Part shown: in pieces, positions 10,083-17,868 of the stretch | Position numbering within the stretch: the stretch's first letter is position 1 | Layout of the letters: each line of letters starts with the position of its first letter | The notes under the pieces: generated by a model | Told to the model about the DNA's origin: nothing | What the model saw: only the letters and a program-made list of their open reading frames with translations | Databases searched by the model: none | NCBI RefSeq assembly: GCF_040214835.1 | Contig: NZ_CP157874.1 | Coordinates: 4,034,001-4,098,000, forward strand | Length of the DNA: 64,000 nucleotides | DNA from: Pseudomonas asiatica | GTDB lineage: Bacteria > Pseudomonadota > Gammaproteobacteria > Pseudomonadales > Pseudomonadaceae | Direction of reading: 5' to 3' | Program-made: the position numbers and the translations under genes

Positions 10083-10850
10083 TTGCGAAGACTGCTGGCC
10101 CTGTTGCTGCTGTGGAGCACCTACAGCCAGGCTGAACAGCCCGTGTTGCGTTTTTCTGTCGCCGAGAGCTGGAGCATGCCGCTGGTGCGCATCGAAAGCG
10201 ACCAGCCGGTGGAAGGTTTGCTGTACGACCTGATGCAGGCCTTGGCCAAGGAGGTGGGCGTACGCCCCGAATACCACGTCATGGCCCGCCTGCGCCTGCA
10301 GGAGGCGATGAACAGCGGTGATATAGATGTGCGCTGCTATGTCAGCACCCAGTGGTTCAATGACCGGCCGGGGGATTTTGTCTGGAGCATCCCGCTGCTG
10401 CACCAGCGAGACCTGCTGGTAGGCCGCGCTGGCGACAGTACTCCACTGCCCCCGGAGCAACTGCCTGCCCAGGCCATCGGCACAGTGCTTGGCTACACCT
10501 ATTCGACCTTGCAACCGCTGCTGGACCAGGGCCGCCTGCACCGCGAAGACAGCCGCAGCCAGTTGCTGGTGCTGCAGAAGCTGCAAGCCGGGCGCTATCG
10601 GCATGCGGTAAGCAACCAGCTGTCGTTGCAGTGGTTCAACCAGGGGCTACCCGCCGAGCAGCAATTGCAGGCGCTGGCGGTGCTGGAGGACCAGGACCTG
10701 GGGTGCATGGTACGCAATGACCCGGCGATACCGACCCAAGGGCTGCTGCGGGCACTGGTGCGGATGAAGCAGTCGGGGGAGATCGAGCGGATTGTGCAGC
10801 GGTATGGGGGGATGGGCAACCAAGAACCCATGTCTGTGGCTCGCCCCTGA
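10083..10850 (+). CDS. Periplasmic solute-binding protein (SBP_bac_3-like)
   Basis: Protein of 255 residues with a cleavable signal peptide (RRLLALLLLW...YSQA, cut near residue 17), followed by an amino-acid-binding-type periplasmic fold. No permease or ATPase gene is adjacent, so it is an orphan; ligand unknown. Start choice: GGAGG at 10071-10075 is seven bases from TTG 10083 but only one base from TTG 10077, so TTG 10083 is the better start although both are rare codons. Confidence 0.8.
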   Translation: MRRLLALLLLWSTYSQAEQPVLRFSVAESWSMPLVRIESDQPVEGLLYDLMQALAKEVGVRPEYHVMARLRLQEAMNSGDIDVRCYVSTQWFNDRPGDFVWSIPLLHQRDLLVGRAGDSTPLPPEQLPAQAIGTVLGYTYSTLQPLLDQGRLHREDSRSQLLVLQKLQAGRYRHAVSNQLSLQWFNQGLPAEQQLQALAVLEDQDLGCMVRNDPAIPTQGLLRALVRMKQSGEIERIVQRYGGMGNQEPMSVARP

Positions 10851-10897
10851 GCCACGCGTACCTGATGAAAGACAAACCCGCCCGAAGCTTGCACGCC

Positions 10898-10988
10898 CGC
10901 TGTGGGAGCGGGTTCACCCGCGAACACCGGCAAAGCCGGTGCCATCCATCGCGTCGCGTTCTTCGCGGGTAAACCCGCTCCCACAGGG
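10898..10988. repeat. Inverted pair of REP palindromes, second kind
   Basis: TGTGGGAGCGGGTTCACCCG and its inverted partner CGCGGGTAAACCCGCTCCCA surround a small GCCGGTGCC-type centre. Confidence 0.85.
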
Positions 10989-11031
10989 TTAATTGATATC
11001 CCTGCTATCTCTACTTACTCCAAGGCCGACT

Positions 11032-11307
11032 TCACTGGTTTCTACGCTCAACTGCCAGTGCCACAGCATCCGCCTGCTCCCAGGCAATCTGCATGGCCCG
11101 CCACCCGTGCTCCAGCAACTGCCGCGTCTCCTCGTCCTGGATACGCTCCAGCGCCCGCCGGCTGTCGCTATAGGCAAACATCAGATAGTGGGTGACATTC
11201 ATCAACGCGAACTCCATCGGCACGATGCCTTCGCTGATGGCGCGGGAAAGGGATTTACCTTGGGGAAGCTCGAAGACGTGGGGTGGATCGGGGACTAGTT
11301 TTTTCAT
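11032..11307 (-). CDS. Small cytoplasmic protein, DUF3077/DUF6124-like
   Basis: Protein of 91 residues starting MKKLVPDPP, an N-terminus I associate with small Pseudomonas proteins of the DUF3077/DUF6124 type; exact family assignment is uncertain. No transmembrane segment or signal is visible and the fold looks mostly helical. The frame is open upstream to 11427, but that part is the structured leader described separately. The function is unknown. The long leader suggests RNA-level control. Confidence 0.7.
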   Translation of the reverse strand: MKKLVPDPPHVFELPQGKSLSRAISEGIVPMEFALMNVTHYLMFAYSDSRRALERIQDEETRQLLEHGWRAMQIAWEQADAVALAVERRNQ

Positions 11308-11525
11308 GGGTTCACCATACCGGGCTGAGAACACCCTTTCGCTTCCACACGTAGGGCGACAGTTGTACGCGGGGTGGAAGACCAGGGGTATGGTGAGCCC
11401 GGCAGGCCGGAGGCCTCCCACGTACAACTGTCATGACGACAGCCACCACACCCCAGGCTTCCACACCCGATCGCTGAACCGACAGCGACCGCAAAAGCCT
11501 AGTGGGTGGTGATTCCCGGGACAAT
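11308..11525 (-). promoter_or_regulatory. Structured 5' leader with alternative pairings
   Basis: On the minus strand this leader can form an AGGCTT/AAGCCT helix enclosing a GTCGCTG/CAGCGAT stem, a perfect 12-bp helix (11358-11369 with 11421-11432) and a 7-bp CTTCCAC/GTGGAAG helix (11342-11348 with 11374-11380). The sequence next to the start codon (11312-11321) is a perfect 10-base complement of 11387-11396. These pairings compete, which suggests a cis-regulatory RNA that can hide the ribosome-binding region. A 70-codon frame runs through it but looks non-coding. Bases 11526-11666 hold nothing I recognise. Confidence 0.5.
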
Positions 11526-11666
11526 CAGACGGGAGTCGACGCAGTGCGTAGGATATTTCGACACCTCCTACAGAAAAAGCGGGAAATTGCCCTGACCGTT
11601 GTAGGAAGCATCCTGAAAGCAGATCGCATTACTGCTACCGATTGCTCGTCTTGAGGAATGTAGCTC

Positions 11667-12155
11667 TCACACAGCCGCAACCAAACCCGCACTCAAGAAC
11701 ATCCCCACGCCAAACACAAAATGCGTGGCCAGGCTCTTCAAGCAGTTGCGCGCAGGCGTCGGCGTCCTCGACGCAAAGAACCCCGCGCCCATCGCCGGCT
11801 GCATGAAGCACAAAGGCGCCACGACCGTCACCACACCAACAACCAGCGCAGGCAACAATGTAGGTGCCAGCAACCAGCCCTCCCCCACGATCACGACCAG
11901 CAGCATCGCGAACAGCACGCCGATGGCGTAATGAATCCCCCATCCCAACGCCAGCTCATGCCGCACCGGTTCCGCCTTGGCAATCGCCTGGTGCCGCACA
12001 CGCCCGTGCAGTAAATGCCCCGCCCAACGCCCGACCATGGCGAAGTTCAGCGTGGCGACACCCATCCGCCTCAGCAGCAGCCCCCACAAGTCCATCACCA
12101 TCGTGGCACCGATACCAATTGGCAAAGCAGCGGAAAACATCGCAGTAAACGTCAT
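11667..12155 (-). CDS. DUF2938 family membrane protein
   Basis: Inner-membrane protein of 162 residues with four hydrophobic segments. The N-terminal stretch with GATMVMDLWG and the WAGHL and GWGIHY motifs matches the DUF2938 family, whose function is not known. It is divergent from a MerR-type regulator, and the shared region contains a MerR-type promoter reading into this gene, so it is the probable regulated target. A stress- or metal-responsive role is inference. Confidence 0.82.
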   Translation of the reverse strand: MTFTAMFSAALPIGIGATMVMDLWGLLLRRMGVATLNFAMVGRWAGHLLHGRVRHQAIAKAEPVRHELALGWGIHYAIGVLFAMLLVVIVGEGWLLAPTLLPALVVGVVTVVAPLCFMQPAMGAGFFASRTPTPARNCLKSLATHFVFGVGMFLSAGLVAAV

Positions 12156-12197
12156 TGAACAAGCCCTCGAAGATTGACGGTCATCACCATGCCGCGC

Positions 12198-12228
12198 AGC
12201 ATAGAAGTTGAAGTCAACTTCAAGTCAA
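12198..12228 (-). promoter_or_regulatory. MerR-type promoter with 19-bp spacer and operator
   Basis: On the minus strand, TTGACT (-35, 12223-12228) and TATGCT (-10, 12198-12203) are 19 bp apart. The spacer region holds the palindrome TTGAAGT-CA-ACTTCAA (12208-12223). An overlong spacer with a central dyad is the hallmark of promoters activated by MerR-family regulators. It drives the DUF2938 gene. Confidence 0.85.
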
Positions 12229-12237
12229 GGGCCCGAA

Positions 12238-12660
12238 ATGGACATTGCCGACGTCGCCAAACGCACAGGCGTACCCGCCTCGACGCTGCGCTACTACGAG
12301 AAGAAAGGCCTGCTCAAGTCACTCGCCGGGCCTGGCCAGCGGCGGCAGTTCGCAGCCGATGTTGCAGACCGGCTGGCGTTGATCGCCCTGGGCCAGGCTG
12401 CGGGGTTTTCGCTGGATGAAGTGGGGACGATGCTGGTGGACCTGCAGGTCGACCGGCAGATGCTGATCGCCAAGGCCGACGAACTGGATGCACGGATCAG
12501 GCGCTTGCAGGCGATGAGCAAGGGCCTGCGGCATGCGGCGCAGTGCCCTGAGGAAGATCACCTGGAATGCCCGAAATTCCAGCGGCTGATGAAGCTGTCG
12601 GCGGCGGGGCATGGGAAAAAACAGGGCAGTTCAATATTTGTCTTGAAGCGGCCAGATTAA
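12238..12660 (+). CDS. MerR-family transcriptional regulator
   Basis: Protein of 140 residues with an N-terminal winged helix-turn-helix (DIADVAKRTGVPASTLRYYE), a dimerising coiled coil at about 75-105, and a C-terminal tail with two cysteines (CPEEDHLECP) that could bind metal or sense redox state. ATG 12238 starts the HTH directly; an in-frame ATG at 12208 lies inside the operator and would add residues not seen in MerR proteins. It is divergent from the DUF2938 gene and likely controls that gene and itself through the shared dyad. Confidence 0.88.
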   Translation: MDIADVAKRTGVPASTLRYYEKKGLLKSLAGPGQRRQFAADVADRLALIALGQAAGFSLDEVGTMLVDLQVDRQMLIAKADELDARIRRLQAMSKGLRHAAQCPEEDHLECPKFQRLMKLSAAGHGKKQGSSIFVLKRPD

Positions 12661-12714
12661 ATCACCACCCGACTGCATCGGGACGGTCGCGGCAGGAAGG
12701 CAGTCAGAAGGCAC

Positions 12715-13485
12715 CTACCGGCGCCGGGCACATGCCTGCGTCTTGCAGCCCCCGAAGGATTGCTTCCTGGAAGGTACCAAGCCTGTTGCCCGGAGATCGA
12801 ACACCAGCACCTGCGCATCAGTAGCGTGGCTGAACGTGACCGCCTGGGTTTCCGTCAGCTTCAGTCCATCGCCCTCCACAACAGTTTCTCCGTTCACCCG
12901 GAGCCTGCCAGCGACAACGTGGACATAGGCGTGTCGTCGCCCTGCGAGGGCCAAAGTATGCGACTCACCTTGTGAGAAGTTGCCCGCATAGATTTTCGTA
13001 TCCTGGAGGATTTTCAGCGATCCGGCTTGCCCCGTTTTCGAGGCGATCAGCTGGAGCTTTCCATGCCGTTCTCCGGCCGGAAAGTGCTTCTGTTGGTATG
13101 AAGGCTTGGTGCGAGACAAATGAGGGGTCAGCCAGATTTGTAGCAGGTGCACAGGCTGGGTAGCGGAGGCATTGAATTCGCTGTGCTCGATACCTGAGCC
13201 GGCGCTGATGAGCTGAAAGTCGCCTGCGTGAATCCTGGTGCTGTTTGCCAGGGTGTCTCGATGGGCCAATGTTCCCTTGAGGACATAGGTCAGGATCTCC
13301 ACATCACGATGGCCATGTTGGCCGAAGCCTTTACCCTGTGAAATCCAATCTTCGTTGATGACGCGCAGGTCCGAGAAACCACTCTCTTCCGGGTTTCTAT
13401 AGCTTCCAAACGAGAAGGAATGCCGGGATTTCAGCCACGGCAAACGGGTAGCGCCCCGATCACCTGCCTTGCGGATCTCTTTCAT
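12715..13485 (-). CDS. Pirin family protein
   Basis: Bicupin protein of 256 residues. The N-terminal cupin carries the metal-binding HGHRD...E pattern (about residues 56-65), and the GSGIEHSEFN motif follows near residue 95, both typical of pirins. Some bacterial homologues are quercetin dioxygenases; the substrate here is unknown. MKEIRKAG at 13485 begins family-like sequence; ATG 13503 would add six residues. The gene is monocistronic and its neighbours are unrelated. Confidence 0.88.
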   Translation of the reverse strand: MKEIRKAGDRGATRLPWLKSRHSFSFGSYRNPEESGFSDLRVINEDWISQGKGFGQHGHRDVEILTYVLKGTLAHRDTLANSTRIHAGDFQLISAGSGIEHSEFNASATQPVHLLQIWLTPHLSRTKPSYQQKHFPAGERHGKLQLIASKTGQAGSLKILQDTKIYAGNFSQGESHTLALAGRRHAYVHVVAGRLRVNGETVVEGDGLKLTETQAVTFSHATDAQVLVFDLRATGLVPSRKQSFGGCKTQACARRR

Positions 13486-13711
13486 GCTCACACCGAAATG
13501 CATTGCTTCAAAGAGGACGCAGCTTAGAGGAGAGTTTGATCGAATAAAAATATCAGAAACTGCTCTGAATCATCGATTTGATAGACATTCGGTGATCCTG
13601 AGACGCTCGTTACTCATCAAAATCAATGATAGGTAACATCGATATTTGCCTGTTTTCTATCAGCCAAATGAAATGGAGAATGGCGCCTGAACTCAAATCT
13701 GGAACTGTCTG

Positions 13712-14038
13712 ATGCGCTTTCTGCCTCTTGCTGCTGCCTCCTTCACTATCACACTGCTGGCGGGGTGCGCATCCGCGCCTAACCAGCCGACAAAGGAGTT
13801 GCTGACCGCAAAATCTCCAGAAGCTTTTTCCGCCTGCGTCATGCAGAAGTTGCAAGAGAATCAGCAATCGCCGAACGTCACCCATTCGAGCCGAAGCTAT
13901 CGCGTGATCCTGAGCAGCCCTGTTGCGGCGGACAATGTGATCGAGACGTTCAAAGGAGACACGGGCGGGAAAGTCTACGTTTATCAGCGAGGGCTCTTTT
14001 CTGAAAACCTCGTTCGCGTAGCTTCCCAATGCGCTTGA
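13712..14038 (+). CDS. Small lipoprotein of unknown function
   Basis: Protein of 108 residues with a lipoprotein signal: charged start, hydrophobic core, lipobox LLAGC with C19 as the lipidated residue. The mature part is soluble and has no recognised domain. It is the last backbone gene before the integrated element and points toward it. No strong Shine-Dalgarno sequence is visible before the ATG. Confidence 0.75.
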   Translation: MRFLPLAAASFTITLLAGCASAPNQPTKELLTAKSPEAFSACVMQKLQENQQSPNVTHSSRSYRVILSSPVAADNVIETFKGDTGGKVYVYQRGLFSENLVRVASQCA

Positions 14039-14091
14039 GGAGAGGAAGGCTCTCACCAGGCCGAAGTTGTCGAGTTGGGTAATGCGAGGAA

Positions 14092-14109
14092 TCCTTGAGA
14101 ATTCAAGGA
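14092..14109 (-). terminator. Former terminator of the ffs gene, left of the element
   Basis: TCCTTGA-GAAT-TCAAGGA hairpin just downstream (minus strand) of the truncated ffs copy. It is probably the original chromosomal ffs terminator, displaced by insertion of the element; a different hairpin serves the intact copy at 25.6 kb. Confidence 0.6.
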
Positions 14110-14114
14110 CCTGA

Positions 14115-14192
14115 AATGGAGGCGGCCCCACCAGCCACACCCCGGCACTCGATGTTCCCGCTATGGCTGCTCCCTTCCGGGCCTGACCAGGT
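14115..14192 (-). repeat. Attachment repeat attL: truncated 4.5S RNA copy
   Basis: 78 bp identical to 25627-25704. It holds the 3' two thirds of the 4.5S RNA, including the universally conserved GGTCAGG...GGAAGG...GCAGCC core, but the 5' arm is replaced by unrelated sequence at 14193. It therefore cannot form the closing helix of SRP RNA and is a remnant. Confidence 0.93.
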
Positions 14193-14321
14193 CGCATGCA
14201 AGCATGCTCGGGAATCGATGCAGGCCTTACAGGGCAAGGGTTTCAGGCTGATGGGGTAGCAGACGCTCTACCCGTGCAGACACTCAGTACGGTCGCTTAA
14301 AACTTGGGGTGTAGCCAGCAC

Positions 14322-14346
14322 TGTCACACTTTGCTGTCACACTTTG
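14322..14346. repeat. Direct repeats before int, possible integrase arm sites
   Basis: TGTCACACTTTG occurs at 14322-14333 and 14335-14346, again inside int at 14430-14441, and as TGTCACACTT at 25572-25581 next to the right end. A partial copy abuts the int start at 14348. The distribution near both ends suggests arm-type binding sites for the integrase or its directionality factor. Confidence 0.55.
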
Positions 14347-14357
14347 GTGTCACACCC

Positions 14358-15734
14358 ATGGCCTATCTGATCAGACGCAAAGCCGTCTACTACCTGAATC
14401 TCAAGCTACCCAGGCACCTCTTCCCGAAGTGTCACACTTTGCGTTTGAGCCTGAACATCAGGCACCGGCAGAGCGCCTTGTTCCTTGCCGCATCCATAGT
14501 CCAACGGCTACATGGCCACCTTAACGAACACCCGCTGACAGACCTTCAGACGCTTCGTGCGTTATGTTCACAGTGGCGAGACTCAGTCCCAACACCAGCC
14601 ATTCCCGTAGCACCACGTGCGACCTCGACTGCGCCAGTGAAGGTCGGGAGCGACAGCCCGACCCTCGCCACCCTATCGAAGCTCTATATAGAAGAAGGAA
14701 AACGCGGTGGCACATGGCGGCAGGTCAGTGCGGATGAAGTCGAGCGTGCTTTATCTGACCTGTTCGAGCTGATGGGTGACATGCCTGCCCTAGCCTTCGA
14801 TGCTCAGCAAGCACGCCTGCTGAAAGAACGACTCAGCCGCTGCCCGCAATATTTCGGGTTACGCCCCGAGTTCAAGGGCAAGACGTTGAAGCAGATTGTG
14901 GAGTCGGGCACCACCTACAAGACGATCACCGCCGTTACGGTAAACAACCGGCTACGTAAGCTCACGGCCTTCATGAACTGGTGCAAGGTGAACAGGTACG
15001 TCACCGAGAATCACTTGGCGGGCATCAAGGTCATGACGGGGTCGGCCAAAGAAGCTCGCCTGTCATTTGATCGTAGCGATCTGGCAGCACTACTGGATCA
15101 TGAAACGCTACGAAAGGAAGCCCGTAAGCACCCATGGCGATACTGGCTACCGCTGCTTGGGCGAGCTACCGGGGCACGATTGGAAGAGCTGTGCCAGTTG
15201 CGGGTTGATGACTTCACAGAACAACAGGGTGTTCACTGCATGCGCATTGATGACAGCCGTGAAGGCCAGAACCTGAAGAACGCCAGCAGTCGTCGCATAC
15301 TCCCTCTGCACCCTGCCCTGCTGGACCTGGGCCTGCTTCAGCATGTTGAATCCGTCAGAGCCAGTGGCGCTGATCGCCTGTTCCCCGAACTGGAAGCGGT
15401 ACGAGGGAAGCTGGGCCATGCTCCGTCGAAGTGGTTCGGTCGGTACAAGACGAAGCTCGGCATCACCGATTCTAGAAAGACCTTTCACAGCTTCCGTCAC
15501 ACGCTCATTGATGATCTGCGAGATGCTGGGATACAGGACTCGCTGATCAAGCGTATCGCTGGCCATGAAGATGGGGCGGTGACCTTCAGCATCTATGGCA
15601 GCCGGAGCCCGTTGAAGGCGATGGAAGTGGCAATACGCCATGTCCCCATTCACCCAATCTGCGATAATAGAGAACACCGCACACCTCATGCTCCCCAATC
15701 AATGTCTCACGCGAATAGTCAGGACCTAAGCTAA
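14358..15734 (+). CDS. Tyrosine-type site-specific integrase
   Basis: Phage-type integrase of 458 residues. An N-terminal DUF6538-like region (MAYLIRRKAVYYLNLKLP), a SAM-like core-binding domain around 110-215, then the catalytic domain with R in GARLEELCQL, HSFRH for the H-x-x-R pair, GHEDG, and the nucleophile tyrosine in FSIYGS. ATG 14358 begins the family-like sequence; the 18 upstream in-frame codons cover the TGTCACACTTTG repeats. It sits beside attL and presumably recombines the 78-bp ffs repeat. Confidence 0.93.
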   Translation: MAYLIRRKAVYYLNLKLPRHLFPKCHTLRLSLNIRHRQSALFLAASIVQRLHGHLNEHPLTDLQTLRALCSQWRDSVPTPAIPVAPRATSTAPVKVGSDSPTLATLSKLYIEEGKRGGTWRQVSADEVERALSDLFELMGDMPALAFDAQQARLLKERLSRCPQYFGLRPEFKGKTLKQIVESGTTYKTITAVTVNNRLRKLTAFMNWCKVNRYVTENHLAGIKVMTGSAKEARLSFDRSDLAALLDHETLRKEARKHPWRYWLPLLGRATGARLEELCQLRVDDFTEQQGVHCMRIDDSREGQNLKNASSRRILPLHPALLDLGLLQHVESVRASGADRLFPELEAVRGKLGHAPSKWFGRYKTKLGITDSRKTFHSFRHTLIDDLRDAGIQDSLIKRIAGHEDGAVTFSIYGSRSPLKAMEVAIRHVPIHPICDNREHRTPHAPQSMSHANSQDLS

Positions 15735-16133
15735 ATGTTTAAGAAAGTATTTATACCATGCCTCGCTCTTGCAACAATAAATTTCCTCGGCGCCTACTTA
15801 TCTTATAAGATCGGCAAAGATTACCCATGGGGAGTAGGTATTCTAACATCTGGGGCCTTAGTTTTCTTCATGCAGCTCAGCTCCCCATCAAACGAAAGCA
15901 AAGATTCAAGGCTTCGATCTGCCATCGCCGCAGGAATTGTTATCCAATATCTCGCACTGGTTGCAACAGTAGCATTCTTTGAACAAGGCCCCAAGGAACT
16001 CCCCCCAATCACACAGACACTCATAACAAATTTCACATCGATTGTCGGAGTTGTGATCGCCTTCTACTTTGGCTCTTCCGCCTATATCGAAGCTCACAAA
16101 AAAGAAAATAAGCCCTCTTCGGAAAAGCAATAG
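15735..16133 (+). CDS. Hypothetical membrane protein
   Basis: Protein of 132 residues with four hydrophobic segments (about residues 5-24, 33-50, 67-87 and 98-117) and a charged lysine/glutamate tail. The ATG directly abuts the integrase stop, so it is probably co-transcribed with int. Base composition is lower in GC than the integrase. Not recognised; a superinfection-exclusion or other membrane role would be speculation. Confidence 0.65.
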   Translation: MFKKVFIPCLALATINFLGAYLSYKIGKDYPWGVGILTSGALVFFMQLSSPSNESKDSRLRSAIAAGIVIQYLALVATVAFFEQGPKELPPITQTLITNFTSIVGVVIAFYFGSSAYIEAHKKENKPSSEKQ

Positions 16134-16157
16134 ACCTCGTTTAAAAACCAACCGCCC

Positions 16158-16205
16158 CTATTGCCGTTAAAACTGACGTACAACAACCGTTGATAACGGC
16201 AATAG
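16158..16205. repeat. Long inverted repeat with nested competing hairpin
   Basis: CTATTGCCGTTA at 16158-16169 and its perfect complement TAACGGCAATAG at 16194-16205. The right arm can instead form a smaller CCGTT-GAT-AACGG hairpin (16187-16199). It lies between the membrane protein gene and a small gene and could be an operator, attenuator or terminator. Confidence 0.6.
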
Positions 16206-16305
16206 CTCTCACCCTTCCGAAATCCAACCCCTCCCCCCAGGTTACGGCAAAGAGTCTGATGTAAGACTGAGCGTTGCCTACACGGAACGTGTAAACCGTG
16301 AATGG

Positions 16306-16500
16306 GTGCAGCGAACTTACGCCGGCTTCCTGACTGACGAAGAGTTTGTAGCCATTCTGGACAACGGCAAGGATTTGTATTTCTTCGCTGATGATTTGCG
16401 TGAACGTCTGCCTAAGTACGCTGAGTACCGGGCAGAACGGGAAGCAGAGTATATGGCTCAGATGCAGCAGTATCTGAGCGAGATGAACGAAGCAGCATAA
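16306..16500 (+). CDS. Small hypothetical protein
   Basis: Protein of 64 residues from GTG 16306, very rich in E, Y, A and M (REAEYMAQMQQYLSEMNEAA at the end), probably helical. The frame is open back to 16177 without an ATG, and no convincing ribosome-binding site precedes the GTG, so the start is uncertain and this could be a truncated gene. Not recognised. Confidence 0.45.
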   Translation: MQRTYAGFLTDEEFVAILDNGKDLYFFADDLRERLPKYAEYRAEREAEYMAQMQQYLSEMNEAA

Positions 16501-16507
16501 ATAATAA

Positions 16508-16529
16508 GGCGCCTACAGAGGTGGGCGCC
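16508..16529. terminator. Hairpin before the antirepressor gene
   Basis: GGCGCC-TAC-AGAG-GTG-GGCGCC stem-loop eight bases after the small gene. There is no T-run, so function as a terminator is only possible. Confidence 0.4.
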
Positions 16530-16558
16530 AATTCATGCCCTGGAGGGCAACCGAGTTA

Positions 16559-17317
16559 ATGAGTCAAGTTACACATATTACTGGCAACACCGATGCACCG
16601 CTGACTATGAGCAGCGTAGAGATTGCCGAGCTGACTGGAAAGCGGCCCGCTGATGTTAAGCGTGACATCCGCAACATGCTGGAAGCGATGGGTTCCACGA
16701 CTGAGCAGTTTTGCTCACACATGAAAGTGCCTATGCCACGCGGGGGATACCGCAAGCAGGAGGTGTACGCCCTGCCCCGGCGAGAGGTAGACATTCTGCT
16801 TACCGGCTACAGCGTACCCTTGCGGGCCAAGGTGATCGACCGTTGGCGTGAGCTGGAAGCCGAGGTGGCCAAGCCAGCACCTGTGGCCAATCTGAACGAT
16901 GCAGCACAGCTCCGTAGTCTGCTGCTGGGCTACACCGAACAGGTGATGCAGCTGGAACACAAAGTCGGTATCCAGGCAGCGAAGATTGCCGAAGACGCAC
17001 CAAAGGCAAATTTCCACGATAAGGTTGCTGACTCGGAAGGTTTGAAGCCAGTTGCTGAAGTTGCAAAGATCCTTGGTACTGGTGAGAAACGCCTATTCAA
17101 GTATCTGCGTAAACACAAGATTCTGATTAGCGAGGGTGCCACACGTAACACGCCATACCAGCCGTACTTGGATAGTGGCCGTATGGATGTGAAGTGCAGT
17201 GACTACACCGTTCCTGAGACTGGGAAGGTTGTAATCCATTCTCAGCCGTTGTTCACAGGTAAGGGTTTGATTTGGATTCAACAATTTATCGAGGAGCATG
17301 GACGGGTGGGCCTGTAA
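16559..17317 (+). CDS. Phage antirepressor: Rha-type N-domain with KilAC domain
   Basis: Protein of 252 residues. The N-terminal part (MSSVEIAELTGKRPADVKRD ... YALPRREVDILLTGYS) is Rha-like. The C-terminal 100 residues match the KilAC/ANT antirepressor domain (LKPVAEVAKILG ... LFKYLRK ... TPYQPYLDSG). Such proteins inactivate phage repressors or act as phage regulators. ATG 16559 is 12 bases from GGAGG; upstream codons from 16535 are unlikely. Its stop overlaps the next gene by one base. Confidence 0.88.
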   Translation: MSQVTHITGNTDAPLTMSSVEIAELTGKRPADVKRDIRNMLEAMGSTTEQFCSHMKVPMPRGGYRKQEVYALPRREVDILLTGYSVPLRAKVIDRWRELEAEVAKPAPVANLNDAAQLRSLLLGYTEQVMQLEHKVGIQAAKIAEDAPKANFHDKVADSEGLKPVAEVAKILGTGEKRLFKYLRKHKILISEGATRNTPYQPYLDSGRMDVKCSDYTVPETGKVVIHSQPLFTGKGLIWIQQFIEEHGRVGL

Positions 17318-17604
17318 TGATCGACTTTGTACTAGCAAAATGGATGGCAATTGCTATTGCCTACGGCATTATCTATGCCGTGTATGTGATCTACGCCCTG
17401 TTCGCACTGCGATTCAAGCGTCAGGCACAAGGTCGCCGGGTAACAGAAGATGACTTCTATGAGGTACTGGGTGAAGCCCTGATTGGCCCAGTGTTGTTGT
17501 CTTACCGTGTGATGAAGAACTTCTTCAGCGGTATCAAGACTTCGATCTTGGCGATGGTGAATGCTGGTCTGCCTAAGCCGGGGAGCGCCTGGCGTGCCCT
17601 ATAA
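17317..17604 (+). CDS. Hypothetical membrane-anchored protein
   Basis: Protein of 95 residues with one clear N-terminal transmembrane helix (about residues 7-30) followed by a basic patch (RFKRQAQGRR) on the cytoplasmic side and a moderately hydrophobic tail. The ATG overlaps the antirepressor stop (TAATG), so the two are translationally coupled. Not recognised. Confidence 0.65.
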   Translation: MIDFVLAKWMAIAIAYGIIYAVYVIYALFALRFKRQAQGRRVTEDDFYEVLGEALIGPVLLSYRVMKNFFSGIKTSILAMVNAGLPKPGSAWRAL

Positions 17605-17643
17605 TTGACACAATGGCAATTAATGGTATTAAACAAAAACCTC

Positions 17644-17671
17644 TTGACACATACTGGTTGGGCTGTACTAT
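17644..17671 (+). promoter_or_regulatory. Promoter candidate for the 17.9-kb gene
   Basis: TTGACA, 16-base spacer, TACTAT. A second possible promoter, TTGACA at 17605 with TATTAA after 16 bases, lies just upstream. Both are in the 264-base gap before the unknown gene at 17869. Confidence 0.6.
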
Positions 17672-17868
17672 CGCCACACCTGTCCATAGCAGGCATCCGC
17701 AACACCTCACCTTACAGACCAACACATCTCGCTTGCTCAAGCCAATAGGCCACTGAGCAGAGCGGGTTTCGTGCGGCCTGAAATAAGGATCACCGTTTCC
17801 AACTACCAAATGCCGGAACACGTCGAGGATTTGCACATGAAATAACAACACACGAAGAGCAAACAATT

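Noticed and set aside
11312..11524. 70-codon frame through the structured leader
   Set aside because: Its composition follows the paired RNA segments and it ends five bases before the real gene; better explained as leader RNA, though translation of a leader peptide cannot be excluded.
14115..14192. Left ffs copy as a second functional SRP RNA
   Set aside because: It lacks the 5' arm and promoter, so the closing helix cannot form.
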